Shown in pieces: positions 1-9,660 of a DNA stretch of 64,000 bases. The notes under the pieces are model-generated. The model saw only the letters and a program-made list of their open reading frames with translations, was not told the origin of the DNA and made no database searches. Source of the DNA: JBCAXA01 sp038749025 (GTDB taxonomy: Bacteria > Pseudomonadota > Gammaproteobacteria > Steroidobacterales > Woeseiaceae); the NCBI GenBank assembly GCA_038749025.1, contig JBCDIL010000006.1, positions 62,001 to 126,000 of the forward strand. The letters run 5' to 3'. Each line of letters opens with the position of its first letter. Within the stretch, counting starts at the first letter, position 1. The position numbers were made by a program, and so were the translations under genes.

Positions 1-451
1 CGCCGTTGATGATGTTCATCATCGGCACAGGCATCTCGGTACTGGACCCAAGCGTTGTAAACAAAGACTGGCCGCTATCGGCTGCGTGAGCCTTCGCAGC
101 GGCCAGCGACACAGCCAACAGTGCATTCGCGCCCAAGCGCGCTTTGTTGTCGGTACCATCAAGATCGATCATGCGCTGATCGAGGGCCTGTTGATCCGCT
201 ACCGACTGCCCTCGCAATGCGGAGACGATTTCTCCATTTACGCTCGCGCACGCTTGCAGAACACCCTTGCCAAGATAACGCTCGGCGTCACCATCTCGCA
301 GCTCGCACGCCTCACGCGAACCGGTGGACGCACCACTCGGGACAGCCGCTCGACCGCTATTGCCGTTGTCCAATATAACGTCGGCTTCGACGGTAGGATT
401 ACCACGTGAGTCGATAACCTCACGCGCGATGATGTCGCGGATCGTGCTCAT
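1..451 (-). CDS. eno: Enolase, N-terminal part (cut by window edge)
   Basis: Glycolytic enolase (2-phosphoglycerate to phosphoenolpyruvate), also a degradosome component in many gammaproteobacteria. The ATG is at 451 and about 150 codons are visible before the window edge. The N-terminus carries the family hallmarks: IxAREVIDSRGNPTVEADV at the start, then AxVPSGASTGxxEACELRD (with S in place of the usual variable residue) and, near residues 106-115, NKARLGANALLAVSLA. The last visible residues, PVPMMNIINGG, are also typical. It lies 35 bp downstream of kdsA on the same strand, the arrangement known from Pseudomonas. No stop is seen because the gene continues off the left edge. Confidence 0.97.
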   Translation of the reverse strand, partial: MSTIRDIIAREVIDSRGNPTVEADVILDNGNSGRAAVPSGASTGSREACELRDGDAERYLGKGVLQACASVNGEIVSALRGQSVADQQALDQRMIDLDGTDNKARLGANALLAVSLAAAKAHAADSGQSLFTTLGSSTEMPVPMMNIING

Positions 452-486
452 TCAGTTTGCTTCCTAAAACGGTCGGTTGTTGGGGT

Positions 487-1338
487 TTAGGCGGGTGGCG
501 CAAGGCCGTATTCAGCCTCTAAGAATCCGCTGCGTTTAACCGTAGCGTCGATTTGCTGCAAGGCCACTAACAAAGCTTCCATCTGGCCCAGCGGCCACGC
601 ATTCGGTCCATCCGATAGCGCATTATCGGGATCCTCGTGCGTTTCCATGAACAGGCCAGCGACACCGGCTGCCACGGCCGCACGGGCTAAGACCGGAACA
701 AATTCGCGTTGGCCTCCGGACGCTTTCCCTTGGCCGCCCGGTAGCTGCACAGAATGGGTGGCATCAAAGACGACGGGCGCACCGGTCGCGCGCATCACAG
801 CGAGCGAGCGCATATCGGAAATGAGATTGTTGTAACCGAACGAGAAGCCGCGTTCACAAACCATTATCGACTTGTTGCCGGTTGAGCGCGCCTTGTCGAC
901 GACGTTGCCCATTTCCCACGGTGACAGGAACTGACCTTTCTTGATGTTGACGGCAACGCCCTGCGATGCAGCATTGATAATGAAATTGGTCTGCCGACAT
1001 AGGAACGCCGGTGTCTGAATGATATCGACGACCTCGGCCACCCGGTCGAGGGGCGTGTCTTCGTGTACATCGGTCAATACCGGTAGTCCGAACTCACGTT
1101 TGACCCTCGCCAGTATTTCAAGCCCCTCGTCGAGGCCAGGTCCACGAAAACTGGTGGCTGAACTCCGGTTAGCTTTGTCGAACGACGACTTGTAGACAAG
1201 CGCGATACCCAATCGGTCGGTTATGCGCTTTAGCGCCTCGGCATGGCGAAGTGCCGACTCGGTACTCTCTATGACGCACGTCCCCGCAATCAGCAAGAAC
1301 GGCTCATTGAGACCGACCTTATAACCGGCAATTTTCAT
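487..1338 (-). CDS. kdsA: 3-deoxy-D-manno-octulosonate 8-phosphate synthase
   Basis: Condenses arabinose 5-phosphate with PEP to give KDO 8-phosphate for the lipopolysaccharide inner core. The protein is 283 residues, the normal family length, and shows the DAHP/KDO8P synthase features LxAGxCVIES near the N-terminus, YKSSFDKANRSS, GLPVLTDVHE and FDATHSVQLPGG. The ATG overlaps the pyrG stop as ATGA, so the two are translationally coupled; enolase, which makes PEP, follows 35 bp downstream. Short overlaps make a shared transcript with pyrG and eno very likely. Confidence 0.97.
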   Translation of the reverse strand: MKIAGYKVGLNEPFLLIAGTCVIESTESALRHAEALKRITDRLGIALVYKSSFDKANRSSATSFRGPGLDEGLEILARVKREFGLPVLTDVHEDTPLDRVAEVVDIIQTPAFLCRQTNFIINAASQGVAVNIKKGQFLSPWEMGNVVDKARSTGNKSIMVCERGFSFGYNNLISDMRSLAVMRATGAPVVFDATHSVQLPGGQGKASGGQREFVPVLARAAVAAGVAGLFMETHEDPDNALSDGPNAWPLGQMEALLVALQQIDATVKRSGFLEAEYGLAPPA

Positions 1339-2981
1339 GCACTAGCGGCCTCGGGTGCGCTCACGGCACTAAACTCGCGAGCCGCCAAAACGAAACTGGT
1401 AAACAGCGGGTGGCCATCGCGCGGGTTCGACGTAAATTCAGGATGAAACTGACTAGCGACAAACCAACGATGGTTTGGTAATTCAACAATCTCAACGAGA
1501 TCGTCAACTGACAGACCACTAAAGTGAATTCCAGCGCTTGCTAACACGTCGCGGTAGTGATTGTTTACCTCGTAGCGATGGCGGTGACGCTCACGGATTA
1601 CGTCGGCACCGTACACATCGCGGACCATCGTGCCAGGTTGCAAGTGTATTTCCTGTGCACCAAGACGCATCGTTCCACCCAGGTCCGACGTCTCATTGCG
1701 CTGTTGCGTCTCACCGTCAGCCTCTTGCCATTCGGTAATCAATGCGACGACCTTGTGCGCGGTTGCCGGATCGAACTCGGTCGAGTGCGCGCCCTCCAAC
1801 TGGCAGACGTTGCGTGCGTACTCAATGACAGCAGCCTGCATACCTAGACAAATACCGAGGTAGGGAACGTCGTTCTCGCGCGCGTACTGAACGGTTTGGA
1901 CTTTGCCTTCGATACCCCGACCACCGAACCCACCCGGCACTAAGATCGCATCCATGTTGGCGAGAACCTCGAGGCCATCGTCTTCGATATCTTGACTCTC
2001 GATGTAATGAATATTGACGCGTGTGGACGTCTGAATTCCGGCGTGGAGTAACGCCTCCGACAACGAGATATACGAATCTCGGAACTCCATGTACTTGCCG
2101 ACCATCGCGATGTTGACTTCAGCCTCCGGCGAGTGGCGGGCATCGACAACCCGTTGCCATTCGCTAAGGTCAGCCGCATTGGCGTTAACAGCGAGTTGCC
2201 CTACCACCAACTCATCCATCCCTTGCTGGTGCAGCATCATCGGAATCTCGTACAGATCGTTGGCATCGTGGGCGGAGATCACCGCGTTTTCCTGCACATT
2301 GGTAAACAGTGCGATTTTGCGACGCTGTTCAACGGGCAACGGCAATTCCGATCGACAAACGAGGATATCGGGCTGGATACCGATCGAGCGCAATTCCTTT
2401 ACCGAGTGTTGCGTCGGTTTCGTTTTAATTTCTTTTGACGCCGAGATGTACGGGACCAAGGTCAAATGCACGTAAACGCAGCGGTCGCGGCCAAGCTCGA
2501 CGCCCAGTTGCCGAATGGCCTCAAGAAACGGCAGCGACTCAATATCGCCGACCGTGCCGCCAATTTCGACCAGGCAGATATCCGCATCACCGGCGCCGCG
2601 ATGAACGCAGGTCTTAATTTCGTCGGTGATATGCGGGATGACTTGAACGGTTGCGCCGAGGTACTCGCCGCGGCGTTCTTTGGCGATGACCGATTCGTAG
2701 ATCCGCCCGGTGGTGTAGTTCGAGTGGCGTCCGGTAACGGTGCGTACAAACCGTTCGTAATGGCCCAAGTCGAGGTCAGTCTCCGTACCGTCGTCGGTCA
2801 CAAAGACCTCACCGTGTTGGAACGGGCTCATCGTACCCGGATCAACGTTGATGTAAGGATCGAGCTTAATCATGCTGACGCTGAGACCCCGTGATTCGAG
2901 GATAGCGCCCATACTGGCGGCCGTGATGCCTTTCCCCAACGAGGAAACGACGCCACCGGTAACAAAAACGTACGAGGTCAT
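1335..2981 (-). CDS. pyrG: CTP synthase
   Basis: Makes CTP from UTP, ATP and glutamine. The 548-residue protein has the N-terminal amidoligase domain (VTGGVVSSLGKGITAAS at residues 8-24, Mg-binding DPYINVDPGTMSP) and a C-terminal class I glutamine amidotransferase domain with GICLGMQ containing the catalytic Cys and a late QFHPE for the His/Glu pair. Length is slightly more than E. coli PyrG (545). It is followed by kdsA with an ATGA overlap. A 174 bp spacer separates it from tilS and may hold its own promoter at 3103-3131. Confidence 0.98.
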   Translation of the reverse strand: MTSYVFVTGGVVSSLGKGITAASMGAILESRGLSVSMIKLDPYINVDPGTMSPFQHGEVFVTDDGTETDLDLGHYERFVRTVTGRHSNYTTGRIYESVIAKERRGEYLGATVQVIPHITDEIKTCVHRGAGDADICLVEIGGTVGDIESLPFLEAIRQLGVELGRDRCVYVHLTLVPYISASKEIKTKPTQHSVKELRSIGIQPDILVCRSELPLPVEQRRKIALFTNVQENAVISAHDANDLYEIPMMLHQQGMDELVVGQLAVNANAADLSEWQRVVDARHSPEAEVNIAMVGKYMEFRDSYISLSEALLHAGIQTSTRVNIHYIESQDIEDDGLEVLANMDAILVPGGFGGRGIEGKVQTVQYARENDVPYLGICLGMQAAVIEYARNVCQLEGAHSTEFDPATAHKVVALITEWQEADGETQQRNETSDLGGTMRLGAQEIHLQPGTMVRDVYGADVIRERHRHRYEVNNHYRDVLASAGIHFSGLSVDDLVEIVELPNHRWFVASQFHPEFTSNPRDGHPLFTSFVLAAREFSAVSAPEAASA

Positions 2982-3102
2982 GCCTGCTTCCGTAAACGCG
3001 TTGCGGGGCCGGAAAGCAGTTTAGGGCCAGCGCAAAAGGTGTGCTGCCGGTCGGCGGGTCCGGCCCTTAATGTCGCCGCCCTGCTCTCGAAGACGGTAGT
3101 CC

Positions 3103-3131
3103 ATGCTACAAGAGAAGGCCGAAGCACACAA
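3103..3131 (-). promoter_or_regulatory. Candidate sigma-70 promoter for pyrG-kdsA-eno
   Basis: On the minus strand TTGTGT (3131-3126) and TAGCAT (3108-3103) are separated by exactly 17 bp, about 120 bp upstream of the pyrG ATG. The spacer between tilS and pyrG is the largest gap in this part of the block, so an internal promoter is reasonable. Both hexamers deviate from consensus, so this is only a candidate. Confidence 0.35.
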
Positions 3132-3155
3132 TCGAGATTGCGGCCAAAATCGGCC

Positions 3156-4493
3156 TCACAACGCGCGGACTACCGGCGCATCGCGCCAGACCACCCGGAA
3201 ACGTGTACCGGAGTTGCTGTCCGTGCGCTGCCATAGGTCGCCGACCGCCACAATCTGATCGCCCGCGTAAATCAGCGGCAACCGATCCCGCCACCACGGC
3301 AGCACTTGGCGATTACGAAGCCACTCTTTGAGGGCCTGCCGCGGGCGCGCTGATCCCGCGTCAAGCCGTTCTCCGCCGCGACGAAACGAGACGTCGAAAC
3401 CGGCCGCTGGAGCGGCTAATCCGGGGCCATTGGTCGGTTCGAGCGCGATCCAACCATCGCCACTGCCGACGCGGTACGGCCGATCGGGACTGAGCACACC
3501 ATGCGACGGCGCTGCGCGCGCTTGGACAATGTACAAGCGACGCTGAAACAGCGAGATCCGAAAACCGTCGCCATCGACGCTGGTCTGACTGTCAGCGCGG
3601 GCACTGGCTAGCATCGCAACCAGCGCGCGCAGACTCGCTGGCGGTGGCGGTCGATACCCTTCGGCCAGTAACCACTCGCGCACGAGACCCACGGCAGCGG
3701 CTTCGGGTACAACCCGCAGCGGCCCGACAGTCAACGCACCATCGACACTTCGCGAGCGTTGCAATTGCTGGCGCGCGGCGGCGACCGTTAACCGGTAATC
3801 GCCGGCCAGCCGCGTCGCGGTTGACGCCAAGCGGGCACCGACATCCGGCCAGCGCCGATCGATGGTCGGCAGAACCGTTGCACGAAGATACACACGGTCA
3901 AAGTGCGCGTCGGTATTGTGCGTATCCACGGCGATACTGATGCCGGCACTGGCGGCTAGCGCCGCCAGGGCCGTTCGATCTAGCGATAGCATCGGCCTAA
4001 CAAGGAGCCCAGCACCCAGTGGTGCGACGGCGGGCATGCCCCGCAGACCACGTGCGCCGGCGCCGCGAAACGCGTTTTGCAACACCGTCTCCGCCTGATC
4101 ATCGCGATGGTGGCCAAAAACGACAATGTCGCCGGGCCCAAGCGCGCCGGCCAGCGCGCGATACCGGGCTTCGCGGGCCCGCTGCTCAGGACCACCACCG
4201 CCACGACTAGCGACGGACACATGAAACGTATCAAGTGGGACTGAGCAATGCTCACATTGGCGCTGACATATCGTGGCAAATCGATCGGCATCGGACTGCA
4301 AGCCGTGGTGGACGTGCCAAGCCAATACGCGTTCAGACCAGCGCGGATCAGCTGACAACGCGAGCAATAACGCGAATGAATCACCGCCGCCGCTTAACGC
4401 AACGATTAAGCGGCGCACCGGCGGAACACGCTCGTGCCGCAGCGTTGCCGCTAAGGCCTCACCGATTTGCCTCGCCGTCGCCGCTACGGCCAC
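3156..4493 (-). CDS. tilS: tRNA(Ile)-lysidine synthase
   Basis: Converts C34 of the minor tRNA-Ile(CAU) to lysidine using ATP and lysine, changing its codon specificity from AUG to AUA. The N-terminal PP-loop motif SGGGDS sits at residues 34-39, followed by the characteristic HxxHGLQSDAD region, FGHHRDDQAETVLQN and GMPAV (residues about 95-185). The C-terminal region matches the TilS-specific domain in length (445 residues total; E. coli 432). Translation starts at a GTG (4493), only 3 bp after the accA stop, so accA and tilS are probably co-transcribed. Confidence 0.95.
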   Translation of the reverse strand: MAVAATARQIGEALAATLRHERVPPVRRLIVALSGGGDSFALLLALSADPRWSERVLAWHVHHGLQSDADRFATICQRQCEHCSVPLDTFHVSVASRGGGGPEQRAREARYRALAGALGPGDIVVFGHHRDDQAETVLQNAFRGAGARGLRGMPAVAPLGAGLLVRPMLSLDRTALAALAASAGISIAVDTHNTDAHFDRVYLRATVLPTIDRRWPDVGARLASTATRLAGDYRLTVAAARQQLQRSRSVDGALTVGPLRVVPEAAAVGLVREWLLAEGYRPPPPASLRALVAMLASARADSQTSVDGDGFRISLFQRRLYIVQARAAPSHGVLSPDRPYRVGSGDGWIALEPTNGPGLAAPAAGFDVSFRRGGERLDAGSARPRQALKEWLRNRQVLPWWRDRLPLIYAGDQIVAVGDLWQRTDSNSGTRFRVVWRDAPVVRAL

Positions 4494-4496
4494 GTG

Positions 4497-5456
4497 TTAG
4501 CTCGTCTTAAAGCGGCCGTATTGAGCGATTCGCTGTGAGCGAGCGCGCAGCAGATCAGCGGTGTCGACATCGCAGAGCGCATCGAGATGCATCGTTAAGG
4601 CGTTCTTCACTGCCGCTGAGGCCGCCGCGTAGTCGCGGTGCGCGCCGCCCAACGGCTCGGGGATAACATCGTCGACCAACGAGCTCTCTTTGAGGCTGGC
4701 TGCCGTAATTTTCATCGCGTTAGCCGCTTCCTCAGCCTTGTCGGCGCTTTTCCATAGAATACTGGCACACCCTTCTGGTGAAATGACTGAGTAAACAGCG
4801 TACTCGAGCATCAACAAGCGATCGCCGACCCCGATGGCCAAAGCGCCGCCCGAGCCACCTTCGCCGATAACGATCGACACGATCGGCGTGCGCAGGCGAG
4901 CCATCGCATACAGGTTGCGAGCAATCGCTTCGCTTTGACCGCGCTCCTCTGCACCGATACCAGGGTAGGCCCCCGGCGTGTCGATCAGCGTGACAATCGG
5001 CAGAGAGAACTTTTCCGCCATTTGCATAAGGCGCAACGCCTTGCGGTATCCCTCAGGCCGCGGCATCCCGTAGTTGCGCCGGACACGCTCTTTCGTGTCG
5101 CGCCCTTTTTGATGACCGATGACCATCACAGGTCGATCGCCAAGTCGTGCCAGACCGCCGACGATCGCAAAATCGTCGGCGTACATGCGATCGCCGTGCA
5201 GCTCTTGGAAGTCGTCCATAATTGCGCCGACGTAGTCGAGCATGTAGGGACGTAATGGATGACGGGCCAGTTGGGCGATTTGCCAGGCCGATAGATCAGA
5301 AAAAATATTTTGCGTCAGCGCCTCACACTTATCGGTTAGCCGCTGTACTTCCTCGCCGATATTGATCTCGGAATCGTCATCGACATGACGCAGCGCCTCG
5401 ATCTTGGCCTGTAATTCGGCAATCGGTCGTTCGAATTCGAGATAGTCCACGCCCAC
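4497..5456 (-). CDS. accA: Acetyl-CoA carboxylase carboxyltransferase subunit alpha
   Basis: Alpha subunit of the biotin-dependent carboxyltransferase that makes malonyl-CoA for fatty acid synthesis; it pairs with AccD encoded elsewhere. I start it at GTG 5456, giving 319 residues, the same as E. coli AccA, and aligning GVDYLEFERPIAEL with the family N-terminus. The open frame extends further upstream into dnaE but that part is low-complexity, Arg-rich and unlike any AccA. Family motifs visible include WQIAQLARHPLRPY, GHQKGRDTKERVRRNYGMP, IDTPGAYPGIGAEERGQ and GEGGSGGALAIGVGD. A second GTG at 5450 is an alternative start. It lies 69 bp downstream of dnaE. Confidence 0.95.
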   Translation of the reverse strand: MGVDYLEFERPIAELQAKIEALRHVDDDSEINIGEEVQRLTDKCEALTQNIFSDLSAWQIAQLARHPLRPYMLDYVGAIMDDFQELHGDRMYADDFAIVGGLARLGDRPVMVIGHQKGRDTKERVRRNYGMPRPEGYRKALRLMQMAEKFSLPIVTLIDTPGAYPGIGAEERGQSEAIARNLYAMARLRTPIVSIVIGEGGSGGALAIGVGDRLLMLEYAVYSVISPEGCASILWKSADKAEEAANAMKITAASLKESSLVDDVIPEPLGGAHRDYAAASAAVKNALTMHLDALCDVDTADLLRARSQRIAQYGRFKTS

Positions 5457-5524
5457 CCCAACAGAGCTCGCTGAAGCCGCACAGGATAGGCAACCGTCGT
5501 CGCGGCCGCAACGGGCACGCGGTT

Positions 5525-8500
5525 TTAGTGTTGCCGATCGTAGATGAGCCGGGTACGTTCGGGGCCGAGTAGCATCTCCAAATCGTCGCGTAGCTGGCGC
5601 GTTGGGCGTACAACCCAATCGGCACCGAGCTTCAGGTCGGCCTCGGCATGGGTACCGGTGTAGCGGACCAAGACGTCGCAACGACCGCCTCGATGTGCCA
5701 TTAGCAAATCGTGTAAGGCATGCAGGTGGCCCGGGCCCGCACCGTTGGTCCGCATCGACAGGACGAGCTGCCGAGCCCGTTTCTCGATGACTTGATCGAT
5801 GGCCTCAAGGCGGCGCGCTGTTACTCGCCAGGCATTGGCGAAATCGTCGTAACGTAACGAGCCATCGACGACCAGAATCGTATCTTTCGTCAATACATGC
5901 TGAAACTGCTCAGCAACCTCATTGAACAACGTGACTTCCATTTGTGCCGTGTCATCGTCGAGGACCAAGCTAACGCGCTTACCGCGACGACGAACGTCCA
6001 TTAGCAATCCGGCAACGGTTACGTCGGTCGCTTTGCGACCGAAGCCGCGCTCGCCGCCCTGCCCGGCCATCGGTTCGGGCGTCGCCATAATTTGGCCCAG
6101 CGATGAGCTCGTCAAATAAGCCGCGTCATGGCGGACCGTCGCAAAAGGATGGCCCGAGAGGTACAGGCCTAAGGCCTCTTTTTCGGCTTTGAGCCGTTCC
6201 CATTCGGTCCACGGTGCCACGGTTGCTGCGCTAGCGGTGGCGGGTGCGACATCAACCACGGCGGAGCTTGCGATACCGAACATATCGCTTTGCCCAGCGC
6301 TGCGAGCCGCCGCCTCCTGCTCAGCACCTTTCAGCAAACCGGGCAGAGACTCCACCAATGCGCGGCGGTTGTCATCGATCGCGTCGAAACTGCCAGCGCG
6401 TAGCAAGGCTTCGTAGGTTCGCTGCGTTAGTTTCTCGCCTGACAGACGTCGACAGAACTCACCCAAGGTTTGGTAGGCGCCGCCCGAATGGCGCTCTGCG
6501 ACAATCGCCTCAACAACGTTGCGTCCGACGCCCTTGATGGCACCGAGTCCGTACAAAATTCGGCCGTCGTCGGTCGCCGAAAATTCGTGCTTCGAGGCAT
6601 TGATGTTGGGCCGCTGCACGTCCAAAGCACATTCGCGGCAGTCGGCCTTCAATGGCACCAGCTTATCGGTATTATCGATATCGGCAGACATAACAGCCGC
6701 CATAAATTCCGCTGGGTAATGGGCTTTAAGCCAGGCGGTTTGATACGAGAGCAAGGCGTACGCGGCCGAGTGAGACTTATTGAATCCATAGCCCGCGAAC
6801 TTTTCCATCAAATCGAAAATGTGTGTCGCCTGCCCGTCATCGATACCACGATCGCGTGCACCGGACGTGAATACCTCACGCTGTTTGGCCATCTCTTCGG
6901 GCTTTTTCTTGCCCATCGCACGGCGCAGCATGTCGGCACCGCCCAACGTGTACCCGGCGAGGATCTGTGCGATCTGCATGACCTGCTCCTGGTAGAGGAT
7001 TACGCCATACGTCGACTCGAGGACCGGCTTTAGATCGGGATGCAAATAGTCGATCTCGATCGATGGGTCTTGGTGCTTGCGCTCGATGAAATCGTCGACC
7101 ATGCCGGACTGCAGCGGACCGGGCCGGTACAGCGCAACCAAAGCAATGAGGTCGTCGAAGCTGTCGGGTCGTAGCCTTTTAATGAGCTCCTTCATGCCAC
7201 GCGATTCCAATTGGAACACGGCGGTCGTATTCGCGCGGCGCAACAAACCAAAGGTATGCTTGTCGTCTAGTGGTAATTCGCTGATGTCGATTGCGCTCTC
7301 GCCCGCCTGCTGGCGCCGGGCATTGATCGCACGAACACTCCAATCGATGATCGTCAGCGTACGCAGACCCAAAAAGTCGAATTTAACGAGTCCGGCGGCT
7401 TCGACATCGTCTTTATCGAATTGGGTAACGACGTTAGTCGGACCGGGTTCGCAGTACAACGGCGCGAAATCGGTTAGCTGTGTTGGCGCAATAACGACAC
7501 CACCCGCGTGCTTGCCGGCGTTACGCACCAGTCCCTCCAAGGCACGCGCGAGCTCCATGATATCGGCCGCATCGTTGTTCTCTTCGATTAACCGGGCGAG
7601 TTCCGGCTCGGCTTGCAAGGCTTTTTCAAGCGTCATCCCAACTTCGAACGGGATGAGTTTCGCGATGCTATCGCGAAAGCCATAGCCGTGGCCAAGCACG
7701 CGACCGGCATCGCGGACAACGGCTTTCGCGGCCATTGTTCCGTAGGTAATAATCTGCGAGACGCGGTCGCGGCCGTAGCGCTCAGCGACGTAATCGATCA
7801 CCCGATCGCGACCTTCCATGCAAAAGTCGATATCGAAGTCCGGCATCGATACCCGTTCCGGGTTCAAGAATCGCTCGAACAGGAGGTCATAGGCGATCGG
7901 GTCCAAATCGGTAATACCGAGTACCCAAGCGACCAGCGAACCGGCGCCAGAACCGCGGCCCGGCCCCACTGGGATCGCATTTTGTTTCGCCCAGTCTATA
8001 AAGTCGGCGACGATTAGGAAGTAGCCAGCGAAACCCATTCCGCAGATAACGTCGAGCTCCGCTTGCATGCGTTCGTGGTAAACGCGGTGCTCGGCATTGG
8101 CAGATACACGCGTCGCCAGGTAGTCCGCTAGACGACGCTGTGACTCGGCAACGAGATGTTCATCTTCACTCGCACTTTCGTCAGCCAACGGAAACCGCGG
8201 TAGGTAACTCTTGCCGAGCGCGATATCGAGATTCAGCATGGTCGCAAGCTCGACCGTGTTGCTCACTGCCTCCGGCAAATCAGCGAATAACTCGGCCATC
8301 TCGGCCGGCGATTTCAAGTACTGCTCGCGCGAGTAACGACGCGTGCGACTTTGGTCAGCCAACAAACGTGATTCGTGAATACAGACCCGCGCCTCGTGTG
8401 CGTTAAAGTCCGATGCGTCGATAAAGCGTACGTCGTTAGTAGCGACTAACGGTACCCCGTGTCGATCAGCCAACGGAACCGCTTCGCTGACGTACTGCGC

Positions 8501-9031
8501 TTCGCCATCACGGCCGGTCCGTTGCACGTCGATAAAAAAGTGGTCGCTGGTTAACGCTTGCCAGTAGTCCACTTCGTCTTTCACGGCAGCGGTGCGCTCT
8601 TTACCGAGAAGTTGCCCCACGACACCGTGGACGCCTCCGGCTAACACGACGAGTCCGTTCATCGACTCGGCGTCCAACCAATGCCGTGCTAGACACGGTT
8701 GGCCGTCGGTTTGGCCCTCGAGATAGGCGCGCGAGATCAACCGTGTCAAATTGCGGTAGCCGTCGAGATTACGACATAACAGTGTTAGGCGTGCCGGCTG
8801 AGCGTCATCAAGACGGCTGGTGACACTGAGATCGGCGCCGACCAGCGGCTTTATGCCGCTCGATAAAGCCTTGCGATAGAACTTGACGAGACCGAACAAA
8901 TTGTAGCGATCGGTCATCGCAATCGCCGCCATCTGCCGCTCGCGAATGGCATCCATTAACGCCGGCACACGGACGACACTGTCGACGATCGAGTACTGCG
9001 TGTGCAACGACAGATGAACGAACTGGGTCAT
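5525..9031 (-). CDS. dnaE: DNA polymerase III subunit alpha
   Basis: Catalytic subunit of the replicative polymerase. The protein of 1,168 residues has the N-terminal PHP domain (FVHLSLHTQYSIVDS), the C-family polymerase palm with the paired aspartates in PDFDIDF (near residue 400) and the third in KFDFLGLRTL, helix-hairpin-helix (GAIKGVGRN) and an OB fold (VTVAGLLMDVRRRGKR). I use ATG 9031 because it overlaps the rnhB stop as ATGA; a GTG three codons upstream would also be in frame. Length matches E. coli DnaE (1160). rnhB lies upstream and accA downstream, as in other gammaproteobacteria. Confidence 0.97.
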   Translation of the reverse strand: MTQFVHLSLHTQYSIVDSVVRVPALMDAIRERQMAAIAMTDRYNLFGLVKFYRKALSSGIKPLVGADLSVTSRLDDAQPARLTLLCRNLDGYRNLTRLISRAYLEGQTDGQPCLARHWLDAESMNGLVVLAGGVHGVVGQLLGKERTAAVKDEVDYWQALTSDHFFIDVQRTGRDGEAQYVSEAVPLADRHGVPLVATNDVRFIDASDFNAHEARVCIHESRLLADQSRTRRYSREQYLKSPAEMAELFADLPEAVSNTVELATMLNLDIALGKSYLPRFPLADESASEDEHLVAESQRRLADYLATRVSANAEHRVYHERMQAELDVICGMGFAGYFLIVADFIDWAKQNAIPVGPGRGSGAGSLVAWVLGITDLDPIAYDLLFERFLNPERVSMPDFDIDFCMEGRDRVIDYVAERYGRDRVSQIITYGTMAAKAVVRDAGRVLGHGYGFRDSIAKLIPFEVGMTLEKALQAEPELARLIEENNDAADIMELARALEGLVRNAGKHAGGVVIAPTQLTDFAPLYCEPGPTNVVTQFDKDDVEAAGLVKFDFLGLRTLTIIDWSVRAINARRQQAGESAIDISELPLDDKHTFGLLRRANTTAVFQLESRGMKELIKRLRPDSFDDLIALVALYRPGPLQSGMVDDFIERKHQDPSIEIDYLHPDLKPVLESTYGVILYQEQVMQIAQILAGYTLGGADMLRRAMGKKKPEEMAKQREVFTSGARDRGIDDGQATHIFDLMEKFAGYGFNKSHSAAYALLSYQTAWLKAHYPAEFMAAVMSADIDNTDKLVPLKADCRECALDVQRPNINASKHEFSATDDGRILYGLGAIKGVGRNVVEAIVAERHSGGAYQTLGEFCRRLSGEKLTQRTYEALLRAGSFDAIDDNRRALVESLPGLLKGAEQEAAARSAGQSDMFGIASSAVVDVAPATASAATVAPWTEWERLKAEKEALGLYLSGHPFATVRHDAAYLTSSSLGQIMATPEPMAGQGGERGFGRKATDVTVAGLLMDVRRRGKRVSLVLDDDTAQMEVTLFNEVAEQFQHVLTKDTILVVDGSLRYDDFANAWRVTARRLEAIDQVIEKRARQLVLSMRTNGAGPGHLHALHDLLMAHRGGRCDVLVRYTGTHAEADLKLGADWVVRPTRQLRDDLEMLLGPERTRLIYDRQH

Positions 9032-9660
9032 GATGCACACCGCTCACCGACCAACACGTTGCGAACCGGCGCGAAGTCCGCGCGATGGTGCGGCGTCACC
9101 CCATGCTTTTCAAGCGCAGCGCGGTGTTCAGCCGTCCCGTAGCCTTTATGGCGGGCGAAGCCGTATTGCGGATAGTCACGATCGAGCGCCTCCATTAATG
9201 CGTCGCGATGCACTTTGGCGAGTATGGACGCTGCGCCAATGCAGCCGACCGTTCCGTCGCCCTTGACGATGGCGGCCGCCGAGACTGGCTCGCCCAACCG
9301 CTCAAATGAAGGGACTCGATTGCCGTCGACCAACACATGATCGAGTGAGACGTCGAGCGCCGCGACCGCCCGCTGCATAGCCAGCATCGTCGCTCCGAGA
9401 ATATTGAGCTCGAGAATGTCGTCGACACTGCCAATGCCAATAGCCGCGGCCGTACACACCGAGCGTATTTCGCCATCCAAGCGCTGGCGCTCACTCGCGG
9501 ACAAGCGCTTTGAATCGGTAACGCCGAGAGGCGTACGACCGCGCGGCAAGACCACAGCGGCGGCGACAACCGGCCCGGCCAGCGGCCCGCGCCCGGCCTC
9601 ATCAACACCGGCGATTCGCGCAGCGATTGGCGGACGCAATGGCTTAAGCACGGCATTCAT
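9028..9660 (-). CDS. rnhB: Ribonuclease HII
   Basis: Removes single ribonucleotides misincorporated in DNA and degrades RNA in RNA:DNA hybrids. The 210-residue protein starts with a typical RNase HII motif, IAGVDEAGRGPLAGPVVAAAV (residues about 14-34), containing the first acidic metal ligands, then DSKRLS and later GDGTVGCIGAASILAKVHRD and YPQYGFARHKGYGTAEH. Its start overlaps the lpxB stop by 4 bp and its stop overlaps the dnaE start, so all three are coupled. Confidence 0.97.
   Translation of the reverse strand: MNAVLKPLRPPIAARIAGVDEAGRGPLAGPVVAAAVVLPRGRTPLGVTDSKRLSASERQRLDGEIRSVCTAAAIGIGSVDDILELNILGATMLAMQRAVAALDVSLDHVLVDGNRVPSFERLGEPVSAAAIVKGDGTVGCIGAASILAKVHRDALMEALDRDYPQYGFARHKGYGTAEHRAALEKHGVTPHHRADFAPVRNVLVGERCAS

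Noticed and set aside
5457..5681. Extended accA N-terminus overlapping dnaE
   Set aside because: The extra 75 residues are Arg/Pro/Cys-rich and non-homologous; GTG 5456 reproduces the exact length and N-terminus of AccA.
7077..7685. 202-codon open frame on the plus strand opposite dnaE
   Set aside because: It lies entirely within the conserved polymerase domain of dnaE and its translation is low in complexity; a shadow frame.
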